Shown here in pieces: positions 16,291 to 35,462 of a DNA stretch of 64,000 bases; position 1 is the first letter of the stretch; every line of letters begins with the position of its first letter. The DNA comes from Pseudomonas putida (GTDB taxonomy: Bacteria > Pseudomonadota > Gammaproteobacteria > Pseudomonadales > Pseudomonadaceae), in assembly GCF_028682475.1 (NCBI RefSeq), contig NZ_JANHLE010000006.1:62001-126000 (forward strand), read 5' to 3'. Under the pieces are notes generated by a model. It searched no databases. It saw only the letters and a program-made list of their open reading frames with translations, and was not told the DNA's origin. The position numbers and the translations under genes were made by a program.

Positions 16291-17139
16291 CTACAACAAA
16301 CCCAGGGCCACTCCATGATGGCGCAGGTGCTCATCGATAAAGCTGGCGATGAAGTAGTAGCTGTGGTCATAACCCGGCTGCAGGCGCAGGTCGAGTGGAT
16401 GACCCGCAGCCTTCGCCGCCTGGACCAATACCTGCGGTTTGAGCTGGCTTTCGAGGAAATCGTCGCGATCCCCTTGATCCACCAGTAACGGCAAACGTTC
16501 CTGAGCATCAGCGATCAGCACACTGGCATCCCATTCACGCCAGCGCGCCCGGTCTTCACCCAGGTAGCGGGAGAACGCCTTCTGCCCCCAGGGGCAATCC
16601 ATCGGATTGCTGATCGGCGCGAACGCTGATACCGACTGATAACGCCCGGGATTGCGCAGCGCACAGACCAACGCGCCATGGCCACCCATGGAGTGCCCGC
16701 TGATGCCGCGACGATCTGACGCGGGGAAATGCGCTTCGACCAGCTTCGGCAGCTCCTGTACGACGTAGTCATGCATGCGGTAGTGCTGGGCCCAGGGTTG
16801 CTCGCTGGCATTGAGGTAGAAGCCAGCGCCCAGGCCGAAGTCCCAGGCACCGTCGGGATCGCCCGGCACCTGAGGCCCGCGCGGGCTGGTGTCGGGAGCA
16901 ACAATGATCAGCCCCAGCTCGGCGGCGAGCTTGTGCGCCCCCGCCTTCTGCATGAAGTTCTCGTCGGTGCAGGTCAGGCCGCTGAGCCAGTACAGCACCG
17001 GCAGTTTGCCGCCCTGCTCCGCCTGCGGCGGCAGATAGACGGCAAACACCATGTCACAACCGAGCACCTCCGAGCGGTGGCGGTAACGCTTGTGCCAGCC
17101 GCCGAAACTCTTCTGGCAGGAAATGTTTTCCAGGCTCAT
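16291..17139 (-). CDS. fghA: S-formylglutathione hydrolase
   Basis: A 282-residue serine hydrolase that splits S-formylglutathione to formate and glutathione, the second step of glutathione-dependent formaldehyde oxidation. The nucleophile elbow [10 protein letters not shown], the family segment [17 protein letters not shown] and the His in [13 protein letters not shown] are present; a catalytic Asp fits DQGDRDDF. It follows frmA by 8 bases and ends at a terminator, so the two form a two-gene unit. Confidence 0.96.
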   Translation of the reverse strand: MSLENISCQKSFGGWHKRYRHRSEVLGCDMVFAVYLPPQAEQGGKLPVLYWLSGLTCTDENFMQKAGAHKLAAELGLIIVAPDTSPRGPQVPGDPDGAWDFGLGAGFYLNASEQPWAQHYRMHDYVVQELPKLVEAHFPASDRRGISGHSMGGHGALVCALRNPGRYQSVSAFAPISNPMDCPWGQKAFSRYLGEDRARWREWDASVLIADAQERLPLLVDQGDRDDFLESQLKPQVLVQAAKAAGHPLDLRLQPGYDHSYYFIASFIDEHLRHHGVALGLL

Positions 17140-17147
17140 GGCAAACC

Positions 17148-18281
<1,134 letters not shown>

Positions 18282-18315
18282 TCAGTTCAGGCTCAAAGTG
18301 TAATTCATGATCATT

Positions 18316-18328
18316 TGATTAATAATCA
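18316..18328. promoter_or_regulatory. Palindrome between frmA and the LysR gene
   Basis: TGATTAATAATCA is a perfect 13-base palindrome in the roughly 107-base divergent region. It is AT-rich and suits a LysR-type binding site that would control both genes. No experiment is implied. Confidence 0.5.
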
Positions 18329-18367
18329 GGTCAAAGACAAAACATTATTGCCATGTAGGGATAATCA

Positions 18368-19264
18368 ATGAGTAGCCGCTGGGAAGGTATCGACGAATTC
18401 GTCGCGGTGGCCGAGTCAGGCCAGTTCACCGCTGCGGCCGAACGCCTGGGGGTTTCCTCTTCACACATCAGCCGCCAGATCGCCCGCCTGGAAGACCGTC
18501 TGCAAACCCGGCTGCTCTACCGCAGCACGCGCAAAGTGACCTTGAGCGAAGCCGGGCAGACTTTTCTGCAGCATTGCCAGCGCCTGCAGGATGGTCGCGA
18601 GGAAGCCCTGCGCGCCATGGGCGACCTCACCAGCGAACCCAAGGGCTTGCTACGCATGACCTGTGCGGTGGCCTATGGCGAGCGCTTCATCGTACCGCTG
18701 GTGACGCGCTTCATGGCGCTGTACCCGCAGCTGCGGGTCGATGTCGAACTGAGCAATCGCACCCTCGACCTGCTGCACGAAGGCATGGACCTGGCCATCC
18801 GCCTGGGCCGCCTTCAGGATTCGCGCCTGGTAGCGACCCGACTGGCGCCGCGGCGTATGTACCTGTGCGCCTCGCCGGCTTACCTGGAGCGTTACGGTCG
18901 GCCGCACAGCGTGTCGGAACTGGCTCGGCACAATTGTCTGATTGGCAGCTCGGATATCTGGACGCTGCAGCAGGACGGTCGCGAGCAAGGCCTGCGGGTG
19001 CAAGGCAATTGGCGCTGCAACAGTGGGCAAGCGGTGCTGGATGCGGCGTTGCAGGGGATGGGGTTGTGTCAGCTGCCGGACTATTACGTGCTTGAACACT
19101 TGAAAACCGGGGCGCTGGTGTCGCTGCTTGAGGCTCAGCAGCCGCCTAATACCGCAGTGTGGGCCTTGTACCCGCAGCAACGGCATTTGTCGCCGAAGGT
19201 GCGCAAGCTGGTGGATTATCTGCGAGAAGGGTTGGCTGATCTGCCTGAATACCGCACTGCCTGA
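18368..19264 (+). CDS. LysR-family transcriptional regulator, divergent from frmA
   Basis: A 298-residue LysR-type regulator. The N-terminal winged helix (FVAVAESGQFTAAAERLGVS, then HISRQIARLEDRLQTRLLYR) is typical of the CrgA/DsdC-like branch, and residues from about 90 form the periplasmic-binding-like effector domain. The divergent position beside frmA makes it a candidate regulator of formaldehyde detoxification. The effector is unknown. A REPIN follows the stop codon. Confidence 0.93.
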   Translation: MSSRWEGIDEFVAVAESGQFTAAAERLGVSSSHISRQIARLEDRLQTRLLYRSTRKVTLSEAGQTFLQHCQRLQDGREEALRAMGDLTSEPKGLLRMTCAVAYGERFIVPLVTRFMALYPQLRVDVELSNRTLDLLHEGMDLAIRLGRLQDSRLVATRLAPRRMYLCASPAYLERYGRPHSVSELARHNCLIGSSDIWTLQQDGREQGLRVQGNWRCNSGQAVLDAALQGMGLCQLPDYYVLEHLKTGALVSLLEAQQPPNTAVWALYPQQRHLSPKVRKLVDYLREGLADLPEYRTA

Positions 19265-19270
19265 TCGAGC

Positions 19271-19338
19271 ATCGCCGGCAAGGCCGGCTCCCACAGGGTT
19301 CAAGCAGGACTATTGTGGGAGCCGGCCTTGCCGGCGAT
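19271..19338. repeat. REPIN (inverted REP pair)
   Basis: Two inverted 25-base REP sequences, ATCGCCGGCAAGGCCGGCTC plus CCACA and its exact complement, are separated by 18 bases. They lie between the convergent 3' ends of the LysR gene and ispD. Each unit is itself partly palindromic, as in Pseudomonas REP elements mobilised by RAYT transposases. Confidence 0.9.
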
Positions 19339-19347
19339 GAGGCCCCA

Positions 19348-20055
19348 TCAGCCGCGCTTGGCCCAGCGCTGACGCAACCACTCAAGGTCTTCCGGCCGGG
19401 TCACCTTGATGTTGTCACTACGCCCTTCAATCAGACGCGGTGCCTGCCCGGCCCACTCGATGGCCGAGGACTCGTCGGTGATCACCACATCCGCCACCAG
19501 ACTATCGGCCAGGGCCCGATGCAAGGTGCCCAAGCGAAACATCTGCGGGGTATAAGCCTGCCACACGGTACTGCGGTCGATGGTAGCGCTGACCCGTCCC
19601 TTGGCGTCGGCGCGCTTGAGAGTATCGCGGGCCGGCACGGCCAACAGGCCACCGACCGGATCGTCAGCCAGCTCGAACAGCAAGCGGTCAAGGTCGCTGC
19701 GTGCCAGATTCGGGCGCGCGGCATCGTGCACCAGCACCCAGTCGCTGTCCGCGGCGCCCTGGGCGTGCAACAGCAACAAGGCGTTGAGCACCGAGTCGGC
19801 GCGCTCCTGGCCACCGGCGGCGCGCTGGATACGTGGGTCGCTGGCGCAGCGTAAGCCGGGCCAGTAAGGATCGTCAGCGGCAACGCTGACCACCACCCCT
19901 TTGACACAGGGATGGTCGAGAAAACAGTCGAGGCTATGCTCGAGAATGGTCTGCCCGCCCAATTGCAAGTACTGCTTGGGACGGTCGGCAGCCATGCGGG
20001 CACCAACGCCCGCGGCGGGAATCACGGCCCAGAAGGCCGGCAAGGTCTGGTTCAT
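19348..20055 (-). CDS. ispD: 2-C-methyl-D-erythritol 4-phosphate cytidylyltransferase IspD
   Basis: A 235-residue enzyme of the MEP pathway joining CTP to methylerythritol phosphate. The nucleotide-binding N-terminus WAVIPAAGVGARMAADRPKQYL and the segments VLVHDAARPN and ITDESSAIEW are diagnostic. It overlaps ftsB by 4 bases. In E. coli ispD and ispF are fused or adjacent; here a formaldehyde module and a LysR gene separate them. Confidence 0.97.
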   Translation of the reverse strand: MNQTLPAFWAVIPAAGVGARMAADRPKQYLQLGGQTILEHSLDCFLDHPCVKGVVVSVAADDPYWPGLRCASDPRIQRAAGGQERADSVLNALLLLHAQGAADSDWVLVHDAARPNLARSDLDRLLFELADDPVGGLLAVPARDTLKRADAKGRVSATIDRSTVWQAYTPQMFRLGTLHRALADSLVADVVITDESSAIEWAGQAPRLIEGRSDNIKVTRPEDLEWLRQRWAKRG

Positions 20056-20330
20056 TGGGCTAGCTGGTAGAGGGTTTCACCCTCCTTGACCATTCCCAGT
20101 TCATGGCGAGCCCGTTCTTCGACGGTTTCCATACCTTTCTTCAACTCCAGTACTTCAGCATCAAGCACACGGTTACGTTCCAGCAGACGCTCGTTTTCGG
20201 CGTGCTGGTCGGCAATCTGTTGCTTGAGCTCGGTGACATGGGCCAGGCTGCCATTGCCCACCCACAGGCGATACTGCAGGCCACCAAGCAGCAGGAGCAG
20301 GACGAGGAACAACCAATAGGGACTGCGCAT
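20052..20330 (-). CDS. ftsB: Cell division protein FtsB
   Basis: A 92-residue bitopic inner-membrane protein. A short cytosolic start MRSPYW is followed by one membrane segment (LFLVLLLLLGGLQYRLWV). Then comes a periplasmic coiled coil (ELKQQIADQHAENERLLERN). FtsB joins FtsL and FtsQ in the divisome. The start was placed at MRSPYW, where family similarity begins; an upstream ATG in the same frame adds a non-conserved 17 residues. Confidence 0.93.
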   Translation of the reverse strand: MRSPYWLFLVLLLLLGGLQYRLWVGNGSLAHVTELKQQIADQHAENERLLERNRVLDAEVLELKKGMETVEERARHELGMVKEGETLYQLAQ

Positions 20331-20493
20331 CAGGGTATCCAGTGGAAAAAGACCGCCACCTCTGCAGGGCACTGATGGCACGAAGCCTGACCGAAGCCAG
20401 GCTTTGTGTATTCAGACCTGCTGCAACAAGCTGCTGAACCGTCAGTATGACTGCTCAGCGAACCTTGGCTGCTGTCTTTTTACCATCTCTTGC

Positions 20494-24436
<3,943 letters not shown>

Positions 24437-24686
24437 TTAAAGCGGTCTGCGCCGCCGGGGAAAGCGAAGGAAGGCCGAAGCCCCCGATCACCTGCGTCAA
24501 TCACAGTGCTACTTAAAAAACTGCCGCGTCTGGACAGACCGGGGGTTTTCGACCCGGTACGGAGCTCGCTACACATTTTTAGAATCGCCCAGCAAAAAAC
24601 TGCTTGGTAATCGGCAACTGCCGTGATTTCAGGGAAGCCACAGAAGTTGTATCAAGAAGGGAGCGTAGTCTACCGGAATGTGCCTT

Positions 24687-25979
24687 TCATCTCAAACCTT
24701 GCGCGCTCGTCGGTATGCACCACTGTAATTGCCATGGCCCCTGACTCAGTTCCGGCAGGTTGGCCACCGCCAGTAATTGGTCTTGGCGATACAGCAACGG
24801 CAGGCGGCAACGGACGAACGCCGGCACCTGCAGCTCGTTGAGCAGGCGCTTGAGGTCGCGGCGGCCGCGCTCGGCAACCTGCAGGCTTTCACCGCCCTGG
24901 CGGTAAGCGATACGCAACGGCCCCTGCGGCATCATGCCGCTCAAGTGCAAGCTGCCATTGTGTGGCAAGGCCAGGCTTTGCGCCGGATCGTCCCAGCTCT
25001 GCCCCAGCGGCGCCTTGAGCCAGTCGTCGGCCAGCCACCAGATACGCTCGTTGGCGCGGTGCAGCTCACCGTCGGTCAGACGCCAGCATGGCCGTCCGTC
25101 GCCTGATGCATCACGCAGGTCTTCCCAGCCGGCCCAATGACGCGCGTCCGGCAAGCGCGTGCGTTGAACCAACCAGTATTGCAGGGCATTGCGCTGACGC
25201 GCCGGGGACAAGCCACGCAGCACTGTCAGGTCCAGCGAGGCCAGAGGCAGCCAGGCAAAGCCGCACGGCGTCGAGGCCTGCTGCAAATCCTCAAGCGCCA
25301 GCTCATCCAGCAGGCCCTGGGCCTCGCTCAGATGTCCGGCAGCACGCGCCAGATTCTGCGCCACTTGCGGCCAACGCTGGCGCAACACCGGGAACACAGC
25401 GTGACGCAAATAATTACGGGAGTACTGCGTATCGCCATTGGAGGGGTCTTCGACCCACTCCAGCTGTTGCGCATGAGCGTAACGCTCGAGCGCCTCCCGC
25501 GACACCTCAAGCAAGGGCCGCAGCAACAGCCCCTGCCCCAACGCACGCTGAGCGGGCATTGCAGCCAGACCGCGCACACCGGCTCCGCGCAGCAGCCGAA
25601 ACAGCAGGGTCTCAGCCTGGTCTTCGCGATGCTGTCCGGTCAACAGCACTTCGCCGGGACGCAGGGTCTCGGCAAAGGCTGCATATCGCGCGTCGCGGGC
25701 ACCCTGCTCGAGGCTGGCGCCAGGGGCGACCTGAACATGGATGATCTGCAGTTCGACACCCAGCTCGTCGCACAGGCGCTGGCAATGGGCTGGCCAGGCG
25801 TCGGCCGCGGCTTGCAGGCCGTGGTGGATGTGGATGGCACGAATGGGGGGGAGCGGATGTTGGCGGGACAGGCTGACCAGCAGGTGCAGGAGGACGGTGG
25901 AGTCGAGGCCGCCGGAGAGGGCGATGCACCAGGAGGGGGCCTGGAGCCAGGGGGAGAGCTTGCTGTGAAGATCAATCAT
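24687..25979 (-). CDS. tilS: tRNA(Ile)-lysidine synthase TilS
   Basis: A 430-residue enzyme that puts lysidine at C34 of the AUA-reading tRNA-Ile. The PP-loop ATPase motif CIALSGGLDSTVLLHLL is near residue 18-34, HHGLQAAADAW and GQHREDQAETLLFRLLRGAG follow, and the C-terminal substrate-binding domain is complete. The start MIDLHSKLSPWLQ was chosen because the frame upstream enters a REPIN. The coding region is somewhat variable, as usual for this family. Confidence 0.95.
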   Translation of the reverse strand: MIDLHSKLSPWLQAPSWCIALSGGLDSTVLLHLLVSLSRQHPLPPIRAIHIHHGLQAAADAWPAHCQRLCDELGVELQIIHVQVAPGASLEQGARDARYAAFAETLRPGEVLLTGQHREDQAETLLFRLLRGAGVRGLAAMPAQRALGQGLLLRPLLEVSREALERYAHAQQLEWVEDPSNGDTQYSRNYLRHAVFPVLRQRWPQVAQNLARAAGHLSEAQGLLDELALEDLQQASTPCGFAWLPLASLDLTVLRGLSPARQRNALQYWLVQRTRLPDARHWAGWEDLRDASGDGRPCWRLTDGELHRANERIWWLADDWLKAPLGQSWDDPAQSLALPHNGSLHLSGMMPQGPLRIAYRQGGESLQVAERGRRDLKRLLNELQVPAFVRCRLPLLYRQDQLLAVANLPELSQGPWQLQWCIPTSAQGLR

Positions 25980-26013
25980 CGGCGTTGGCCCGGTTGCGAA
26001 CGCTTTGCGCTCG

Positions 26014-26086
26014 ATCGCTGGCAAGGCCAGCTCCCACAGGTCCAGTGGTGAACCCCAATCCTGTGGGAGCCGGCCTTGCCGGCGAT
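26014..26086. repeat. REPIN between accA and tilS
   Basis: An inverted pair of REP units. The left copy, ATCGCTGGCAAGGCCAGCTC plus CCACA, carries a compensated base-pair change relative to the right copy, which matches the REPIN near 19.3 kb. The spacer is 23 bases. It lies in the gap between two genes of the same direction, so it may also separate their expression. Confidence 0.88.
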
Positions 26087-26096
26087 GGACCTCAGA

Positions 26097-27044
26097 TCAG
26101 AGCCCGTAGCTCATCAGACGGTCATAACGGCGCTTGAGCAGTGCATCGTTGTCGAACTTCTTGAGCATGTCCAGCTGCTCGATCAGTTCGCCACGGATGG
26201 TGGCCGACATTTTCGCCGGGTCACGGTGGGCGCCGCCCAGTGGTTCGGCAATGACCTTGTCGACAATACCCAGGCCTTTCAGGCGTTCAGCGGTAATACC
26301 CATGGCTTCGGCAGCGTCCGAGGCCTTTTCGGCGGTCTTCCACAGGATCGAAGCGCAACCTTCCGGCGAGATCACCGAATAGGTGGAGTACTGCAGCATG
26401 TTCAGCTGATCGCAGACGCCGATGGCCAGTGCACCACCCGAACCACCTTCACCGATGACGGTGGCGATGATCGGGGTTTTCAGGCGCGCCATGACCCGCA
26501 GGTTCCAGGCAATCGCTTCACTCTGGTTGCGCTCTTCGGCGTCGATGCCAGGGTAAGCACCCGGGGTGTCGATGAAGGTCAGGATCGGCATCTTGAAGCG
26601 TTCGGCCATTTCCATCAGACGGCACGCTTTGCGATAGCCTTCCGGACGCGGCATACCGAAGTTGCGACGGACCTTTTCGCGCACTTCGCGGCCTTTCTGG
26701 TGACCGATGACCATCACCGGCTTGTCGTCCAGACGGGCAATGCCGCCGACAATTGCCGCATCGTCGGCAAAGTGGCGATCGCCGTGCAGTTCGTCGAACT
26801 CGGTGAACAGGTGATCGATGTAGTCCAGGGTGTACGGACGACGCGGATGACGGGCCAGACGGGCAATCTGCCAGCTGGTCAGGCTGCCGAAAATGCTTTC
26901 GGTCAGGGTGCTGCTCTTGTCTTGCAGACGGGCGATTTCATCGCCGATGTTCAGCGAGTTGTCATTGCCGACCAGGCGCAGCTCTTCGATCTTGGCTTGC
27001 AGGTCAGCAATCGGCTGTTCGAAATCCAGAAAATTCGGGTTCAT
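26097..27044 (-). CDS. accA: Acetyl-CoA carboxylase carboxyltransferase subunit alpha
   Basis: A 315-residue subunit that, with AccD, transfers the carboxyl group from biotin to acetyl-CoA, the first step of fatty-acid synthesis. [20 protein letters not shown] is the family N-terminus; the crotonase-fold segments [16 protein letters not shown] and [15 protein letters not shown] are intact. An ATG two codons upstream is possible. It lies downstream of dnaE in the usual gamma-proteobacterial order. Confidence 0.97.
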   Translation of the reverse strand: MNPNFLDFEQPIADLQAKIEELRLVGNDNSLNIGDEIARLQDKSSTLTESIFGSLTSWQIARLARHPRRPYTLDYIDHLFTEFDELHGDRHFADDAAIVGGIARLDDKPVMVIGHQKGREVREKVRRNFGMPRPEGYRKACRLMEMAERFKMPILTFIDTPGAYPGIDAEERNQSEAIAWNLRVMARLKTPIIATVIGEGGSGGALAIGVCDQLNMLQYSTYSVISPEGCASILWKTAEKASDAAEAMGITAERLKGLGIVDKVIAEPLGGAHRDPAKMSATIRGELIEQLDMLKKFDNDALLKRRYDRLMSYGL

Positions 27045-27142
27045 AGGCATCCGTCTAGGGTCTACGGCCAGGCGGCCGGCCGGTTGATCCGTTTGGCGCC
27101 CTACCTTAAGGGATCAGGCGCATTCAGGTCGAGATTAAAAAT

Positions 27143-30664
<3,522 letters not shown>

Positions 30665-30690
30665 GATGATCCTATAGCAGCACAAAACAA

Positions 30691-30716
30691 CAAGGCCCGG
30701 ATTGTACCGGGCCTTG
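30691..30716 (-). terminator. Hairpin between rnhB and dnaE
   Basis: A 10-bp perfect stem CAAGGCCCGG / CCGGGCCTTG with a 6-base loop, followed on the minus strand by TTGTTTTG. It may partly terminate the lpx-rnhB message before dnaE. Confidence 0.5.
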
Positions 30717-30772
30717 ATCAAAACATCAGCCAGCGCAGGTCGATCCTGACTGCTGACACTTGCCCGAGGTCA

Positions 30773-31402
30773 TCAGACCTCGGCGAAACCGTTGCTCAGG
30801 GCGCCCTGCGCCTCGTAAGCGGCGCGCACCGGTGCAAAGGAGCGCCGGTGAATCGGCGTCGGCCCCAGGCGCGCCAAGGCTTCAAGGTGCACCGGGGTCG
30901 GATAGCCCTTGTGCCCACCAATGCCATAACCTGGATACATCAGCTCGAAAACGGCCATTTCCCGGTCACGGGTAACCTTGGCGAGGATCGAAGCGGCAGC
31001 AATCGCCGGTACCTGGCTGTCACCTTTGACCACCGGTGCCGCTGGCACTGACAGCTTGGGGCAGCGGTTGCCGTCGATCAACGCCAGTTTCGGCGTAACG
31101 CTCAACCCCTCGACCGCGCGCTGCATTGCCAGCATGGTGGCATGCAGGATGTTCAGCTCGTCGATTTCCTCGACTTCGGCGCGGGCGATGCAGAAGCTCA
31201 GGGCTTTCTCGCAGATTTCATCAAACAGCTTTTCGCGACGCGCCTCAGTGAGCTTCTTCGAATCGTTCAGACCGAGAATCGGTCGCTGCGGATCGAGGAT
31301 CACCGCCGCCGTCACTACCGCGCCGCACAGCGGGCCGCGGCCGACTTCGTCGACGCCGGCGACCAGGTCCTCGACCAGGTTGAAGTCCAGTCCCATTTGC
31401 AT
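30773..31402 (-). CDS. rnhB: Ribonuclease HII
   Basis: A 209-residue enzyme that cuts RNA in RNA-DNA hybrids and removes single ribonucleotides from DNA. Catalytic acidic residues lie in [17 protein letters not shown] and in the ALIDGNRCP segment. The gene starts at the base right after the lpxB stop. An internal ATG two codons in is an alternative start. Confidence 0.96.
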   Translation of the reverse strand: MQMGLDFNLVEDLVAGVDEVGRGPLCGAVVTAAVILDPQRPILGLNDSKKLTEARREKLFDEICEKALSFCIARAEVEEIDELNILHATMLAMQRAVEGLSVTPKLALIDGNRCPKLSVPAAPVVKGDSQVPAIAAASILAKVTRDREMAVFELMYPGYGIGGHKGYPTPVHLEALARLGPTPIHRRSFAPVRAAYEAQGALSNGFAEV

Positions 31403-32530
31403 CTATCGGGTTTCCAGCAGGGCCAGCACCGCTTCGGCTGCCTGGTTCGAGGCATCGCGGCGCAGGGTACGGTGAATCTGGTCAAAACCTTCGGTCTGCT
31501 GCGTACCGCCCGCAACCAGCGGCGCCAGCGTCTGGGCCAGGGCTTCGGGGGTGGCGGCTTCCTGCAGCAGCTCAGGTACCAGCATGCGCTGGGCCAGCAG
31601 GTTGGGCAGGGACACGTAGGGGCTTTTGACCAGTCGTTTGAGAATCCAGTAAGTCAGCGGTGCCAAACGGTAGGCGACCACCATCGGCCGCTTGAACAGC
31701 AGCGCTTCCAGGGTGGCAGTACCCGAGGCGATCAACACCGCATCGCAAGCGGCCAGGGCCTGGTGTGAACGACCGTCGAGCAAGGTCAACGGCAGGTCGC
31801 GCCCCTGCAGCATCTGCTCCAGCTGGGCTCGGCGCTCGGCATTGGCACACGGCGACACAAAGCGTACGCCCGGTACCAGCTCACGCAGACGTTGAGCGGT
31901 ATCGAGAAACAATGCGCCCAAGCGCCCTACTTCACCGCCACGGCTGCCGGGCATCAAGGCCACCAGCGGCCCTTCGCCGAGCCCTAGTTGTTCGCGGGCA
32001 GCACGACGATCCGCTTCGAGGGGAATACTGTCAGCCAGCGGGTGACCGACAAAACGCACCGGCACGCCCTTCTCTTCGTAGAACTTGGCCTCGAAGGGAA
32101 ACAGCGTCAGCATCAGGTCGCACCCTTCGCGAATCTTCAGCACACGCTTCTGCCGCCAGGCCCAGACCGAGGGGCTGACGTAGTGCACGGTCTTGATCCC
32201 GGCTTTGCGCAGATTCAGTTCGATATTGAGGGTGAAGTCCGGCGCATCGATACCGATGAACACATCCGGGCGTTCGTCGATCAAGGTCTGGATCAGAGCC
32301 TTGCGCCGCTTGAGCAGCTCACGCAGGCGACCCAGCACCTCGACCAGGCCCATGACCGCCAGGCGTTCCATGGGGAAGTAGGACACCAGGCCTTCAGCCT
32401 GCATCAGCGGCCCGCCAACCCCGATGAACCGCACCTGCGGATGGCGCGCCTTGAGCGCGCGCATCAAGCCCGCGCCAAGGATATCGCCGCTGGCTTCACC
32501 CGCCACCAGCGCTACACAGAGCTCAGCCAT
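31403..32530 (-). CDS. lpxB: Lipid-A-disaccharide synthase
   Basis: A 375-residue GT19 glycosyltransferase that joins UDP-diacylglucosamine and lipid X in lipid A synthesis, at the inner membrane. Family segments: [41 protein letters not shown], and [13 protein letters not shown]. It is 2 bases from lpxA and directly joined to rnhB. Confidence 0.97.
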   Translation of the reverse strand: MAELCVALVAGEASGDILGAGLMRALKARHPQVRFIGVGGPLMQAEGLVSYFPMERLAVMGLVEVLGRLRELLKRRKALIQTLIDERPDVFIGIDAPDFTLNIELNLRKAGIKTVHYVSPSVWAWRQKRVLKIREGCDLMLTLFPFEAKFYEEKGVPVRFVGHPLADSIPLEADRRAAREQLGLGEGPLVALMPGSRGGEVGRLGALFLDTAQRLRELVPGVRFVSPCANAERRAQLEQMLQGRDLPLTLLDGRSHQALAACDAVLIASGTATLEALLFKRPMVVAYRLAPLTYWILKRLVKSPYVSLPNLLAQRMLVPELLQEAATPEALAQTLAPLVAGGTQQTEGFDQIHRTLRRDASNQAAEAVLALLETR

Positions 32531-32532
32531 GA

Positions 32533-33309
32533 TCAGCGCGTGATGCCGCGGGTGGAGTTCTGGATCGACTTGAGGAACACGTCGACTTCAGGGAACTGCG
32601 ACGCCGGCTCAGCCAGTTCGGCAATGGCCTGTTCGACCGTCAGCCCCTGACGATAAACCACCTTGTAGGCACGACGCAGGGCATGAATCGCATCTTCGCT
32701 GAAACCGCGACGGCGCATGCCCTCGAAGTTCATGCTGCGTGCTTCGGCTGGGTTACCGAAGACCGTCACATAAGCCGGGACGTCCTTGCCGATGGCGGTG
32801 CCCATGCCGGAAAAGCTGTGGGCGCCGATATGGCAGAACTGATGCACCAAGGTAAATCCGGAGAGGATCGCCCAGTCGTCGACATGGACATGCCCGGCCA
32901 GCGCGGTATTGTTCACCAGAATGCAGTGGTTGCCGATGACGCTGTCATGACCGATGTGGGCATAGGCCATGATCAGGTTGTGATCGCCCAGCGTGGTTTC
33001 CGAGCGGTCCTGCACGGTGCCACGGTGGATGGTCACCCCTTCACGGATGACATTGTGATCACCGATGACCAGGCGTGTAGGCTCACCCTTGTACTTGAGG
33101 TCAGGGGTGTCTTCACCTACCGAAGAAAACTGGTAGATGCGATTGTGCCGACCGATACGGGTCGGCCCCTTGAGGATGACGTGCGGACCGATAACGGTCC
33201 CCTCGCCGATCTCGACCCCGGCACCGACAATAGACCAAGGGCCGACCTCGACGCCGTCGGCGATCCTCGCCGAAGGATCGATGATTGCCCGAGGGTCAAT
33301 CAAACTCAT
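32533..33309 (-). CDS. lpxA: UDP-N-acetylglucosamine acyltransferase LpxA
   Basis: A 258-residue left-handed beta-helix enzyme, the first step of lipid A synthesis: it adds a 3-hydroxyacyl chain from ACP to UDP-GlcNAc. Hexapeptide repeats begin at [20 protein letters not shown]. The catalytic-His region is [16 protein letters not shown], and the C-terminal helical part carries [20 protein letters not shown]. It overlaps fabZ by 4 bases. Confidence 0.97.
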   Translation of the reverse strand: MSLIDPRAIIDPSARIADGVEVGPWSIVGAGVEIGEGTVIGPHVILKGPTRIGRHNRIYQFSSVGEDTPDLKYKGEPTRLVIGDHNVIREGVTIHRGTVQDRSETTLGDHNLIMAYAHIGHDSVIGNHCILVNNTALAGHVHVDDWAILSGFTLVHQFCHIGAHSFSGMGTAIGKDVPAYVTVFGNPAEARSMNFEGMRRRGFSEDAIHALRRAYKVVYRQGLTVEQAIAELAEPASQFPEVDVFLKSIQNSTRGITR

Positions 33310-33746
33310 AGTTTACGTTCCGCGCAGATGATCTCGGCCGAGCACACTGGCTTGCCGTCGACCGACGCCTGGCATTCGAACTTCCAGATCTGACGCTTGC
33401 AGCTGATGAACTTGGCTTCGAGGATCAGCTGGTCACCCGGCAGCACCGGCTGACGGAAGCGCAGTTTGTCGGAACCGACGAAATAGTACAGCGTACCGTC
33501 CGCAGGTTTCACGTCGAGCATCTTGAAGCCAAGGATACCGGCCGCCTGGGCCATGGCTTCGATGATCAGTACGCCCGGCATGATCGGGTGCGCCGGGAAG
33601 TGACCATTGAAGAACGGTTCGTTGATGCTGACATTCTTGTAGGCACGAATGCGCTGGGCCTCGACATCCAGGTCCACTACCCGGTCCACCAACAGGAACG
33701 GGTAACGGTGAGGCAGGTATTCGCGAATCTCGTTGATGTCCATCAT
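33306..33746 (-). CDS. fabZ: 3-hydroxyacyl-[acyl-carrier-protein] dehydratase FabZ
   Basis: A 146-residue hot-dog-fold dehydratase of fatty-acid elongation. [13 protein letters not shown], the catalytic His in [15 protein letters not shown] and the Glu in [11 protein letters not shown] are all present. The start [17 protein letters not shown] equals the family start; an upstream in-frame ATG adds a non-conserved leader. Its place between lpxD and lpxA is the usual one, balancing fatty acid and lipid A synthesis. Confidence 0.97.
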   Translation of the reverse strand: MMDINEIREYLPHRYPFLLVDRVVDLDVEAQRIRAYKNVSINEPFFNGHFPAHPIMPGVLIIEAMAQAAGILGFKMLDVKPADGTLYYFVGSDKLRFRQPVLPGDQLILEAKFISCKRQIWKFECQASVDGKPVCSAEIICAERKL

Positions 33747-33856
33747 TTCGGGGGGAAGCCTGTAGTAAAGATAGGGAGCGCCCGCTTTTGCCAGGCGCTC
33801 CTTTTGCAAATCAAAGAGTCAGCCTGTGGCTATTCACTCTCGATCAGGAAATGGTA

Positions 33857-34912
33857 TCAGCCTTCTGATGAAGGCTGGCTGCCTGAGGTCACGACCTCGA
33901 CACGCTTTTCCAACTGTTGAAGGCGTTTTGCCATCTCGTCGAGCTGGCGAATCCGCGCAGCACTTTTACGCCACTCGCCCAGCGGCTGCATCGCCGTACC
34001 GGAAGAATAAGCCCCAGGTTCGGTGATCGACCGCGTGACCATGGTCATGCCGGATACGAAAACACCGTCACAGACATCGATATGCCCGACCATGCCGACA
34101 CCGCCGGCGATGGTGCAATGCTTGCCGATTTTGGTACTGCCGGAAATGCCGACGCAGGCCGCCATCGCCGTGTGATCACCAATCTGTACGTTATGGGCGA
34201 TCTGGATCTGGTTGTCGAGCTTGACCCCATCGCCGATCCGCGTGTCTGCCAAGGCGCCGCGGTCGATTGCGGTGTTCACACCGATCTCGACATCGTCACC
34301 GATACTGACCCCACCGATCTGCGCGATCTTCTGCCAGACACCCTTCTCGTTGGCAAAGCCGAAGCCCTCACCACCGATCACTGCACCAGACTGGATCACC
34401 ACACGCTTGCCGATGCGTACGTCGTGGTACAGGGTCACCCGCGGGGCCAACCAGCCACCCTCGCCGATCACGCAACGGGCGCCGATGAAGCACTGCGCAC
34501 CGATGGTCACACCCGGGCCAATCTGCGCACCGCTCTCGATCACCGCACACGCACCGACACTGGCGCTGGCATCGACCTGGGCATCGTCGGCAACCACGGC
34601 GCTGGGATGAACTCCCGCTACAGCCCTTGGCTTCGGATCGAACAGGTGGGAGATGCGTGCATAAGCGAGGTACGGATCGGGGACGATCAGCGCATTGCCG
34701 GTAAAGCCTTCGGCATCGGCCGCTTTGAGCAGGATCGCAGCCGCGTGGCTGTCACCGAGGTACTTGCGGTACTGCGGATTGGCGAGAAAGCTCAACTGCC
34801 CCGCCCCGGCTTCCTGAAGGGTTGCCAGGCCAGAGATTTCCAGCTCCTCGGGGCCACGGAGGGTGGCGCCGAGGAACTCGGCCAGCTGGCCGAGTTTCAT
34901 GGTCACAGTCAT
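33857..34912 (-). CDS. lpxD: UDP-3-O-acylglucosamine N-acyltransferase LpxD
   Basis: A 351-residue trimeric acyltransferase, the third step of lipid A synthesis. The N-terminal uridine-binding domain ([15 protein letters not shown], then [13 protein letters not shown]) is followed by many hexapeptide repeats. The catalytic-His segment is [16 protein letters not shown]. The C-terminal helix ([13 protein letters not shown]) would help trimer packing. The ATG is preferred over a TTG two codons earlier. It starts next to the skp stop codon. Confidence 0.97.
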   Translation of the reverse strand: MTVTMKLGQLAEFLGATLRGPEELEISGLATLQEAGAGQLSFLANPQYRKYLGDSHAAAILLKAADAEGFTGNALIVPDPYLAYARISHLFDPKPRAVAGVHPSAVVADDAQVDASASVGACAVIESGAQIGPGVTIGAQCFIGARCVIGEGGWLAPRVTLYHDVRIGKRVVIQSGAVIGGEGFGFANEKGVWQKIAQIGGVSIGDDVEIGVNTAIDRGALADTRIGDGVKLDNQIQIAHNVQIGDHTAMAACVGISGSTKIGKHCTIAGGVGMVGHIDVCDGVFVSGMTMVTRSITEPGAYSSGTAMQPLGEWRKSAARIRQLDEMAKRLQQLEKRVEVVTSGSQPSSEG

Positions 34913-34914
34913 GT

Positions 34915-35418
34915 TCAACGGGACTGGTTCATGCGCTCGATGACTTGGCGAGTGATGTCGTACTGAGGTTTGACATCAATCACCGCGCCACGCTCGAGCA
35001 CCAGATCAAAACCGCCCTTCTTGATCACTTCTTCAACCGCGCCATCGAGTTTCGGCTTCAGTTGCTTGAGCATTTCACGGTCCGCCACGGCCTTGGACTC
35101 GTTCAGCTCTTTGGACTGGAACTGGAAGTCACGGGCTTTCTGCTTGTATTCAAGCTCCAGGCGCTCACGCTCTGGCTGGGCCATCTTGTCGCCACCGGCA
35201 CGAATGCGGTCGGCGATGCCCTTGGCGCTGCTTTCCAGGTTCTTCAGCTTGGTCAGCTGCGGGCCGAACTTCTTCTCGGCATCGACGGCGTACTTCTTCG
35301 CCGCGTCCGACTCAAGCAGGGCCATCTGATAGTTCAGGACGGCTACTTTCATTTCGGCGAAAGCCGGGGTTGCGACCAGGGCCGCAGCCAGTACTGCCAG
35401 TTGGGTCAACTTACGCAC
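34915..35418 (-). CDS. skp: Periplasmic chaperone Skp / OmpH
   Basis: A 167-residue periplasmic chaperone for unfolded outer-membrane proteins. The signal peptide [21 protein letters not shown] is followed by cleavage before EMKV. A short beta part ([13 protein letters not shown]) leads into long charged helices ([19 protein letters not shown], then [19 protein letters not shown]) that form the tentacles of the jellyfish-shaped trimer. It lies 44 bases after bamA, the insertion machine it supplies. Confidence 0.95.
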   Translation of the reverse strand: MRKLTQLAVLAAALVATPAFAEMKVAVLNYQMALLESDAAKKYAVDAEKKFGPQLTKLKNLESSAKGIADRIRAGGDKMAQPERERLELEYKQKARDFQFQSKELNESKAVADREMLKQLKPKLDGAVEEVIKKGGFDLVLERGAVIDVKPQYDITRQVIERMNQSR

Positions 35419-35462
35419 GATGCACTCCTACAGAATCCGTTGTCGTTAGCAGGGGGCAGACC

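Noticed and set aside
19271..19338. REPIN considered as a terminator or phage attachment site
   Set aside because: The same unit recurs at another place in the window in REPIN form with compensated changes, and no T run or integrase is present.
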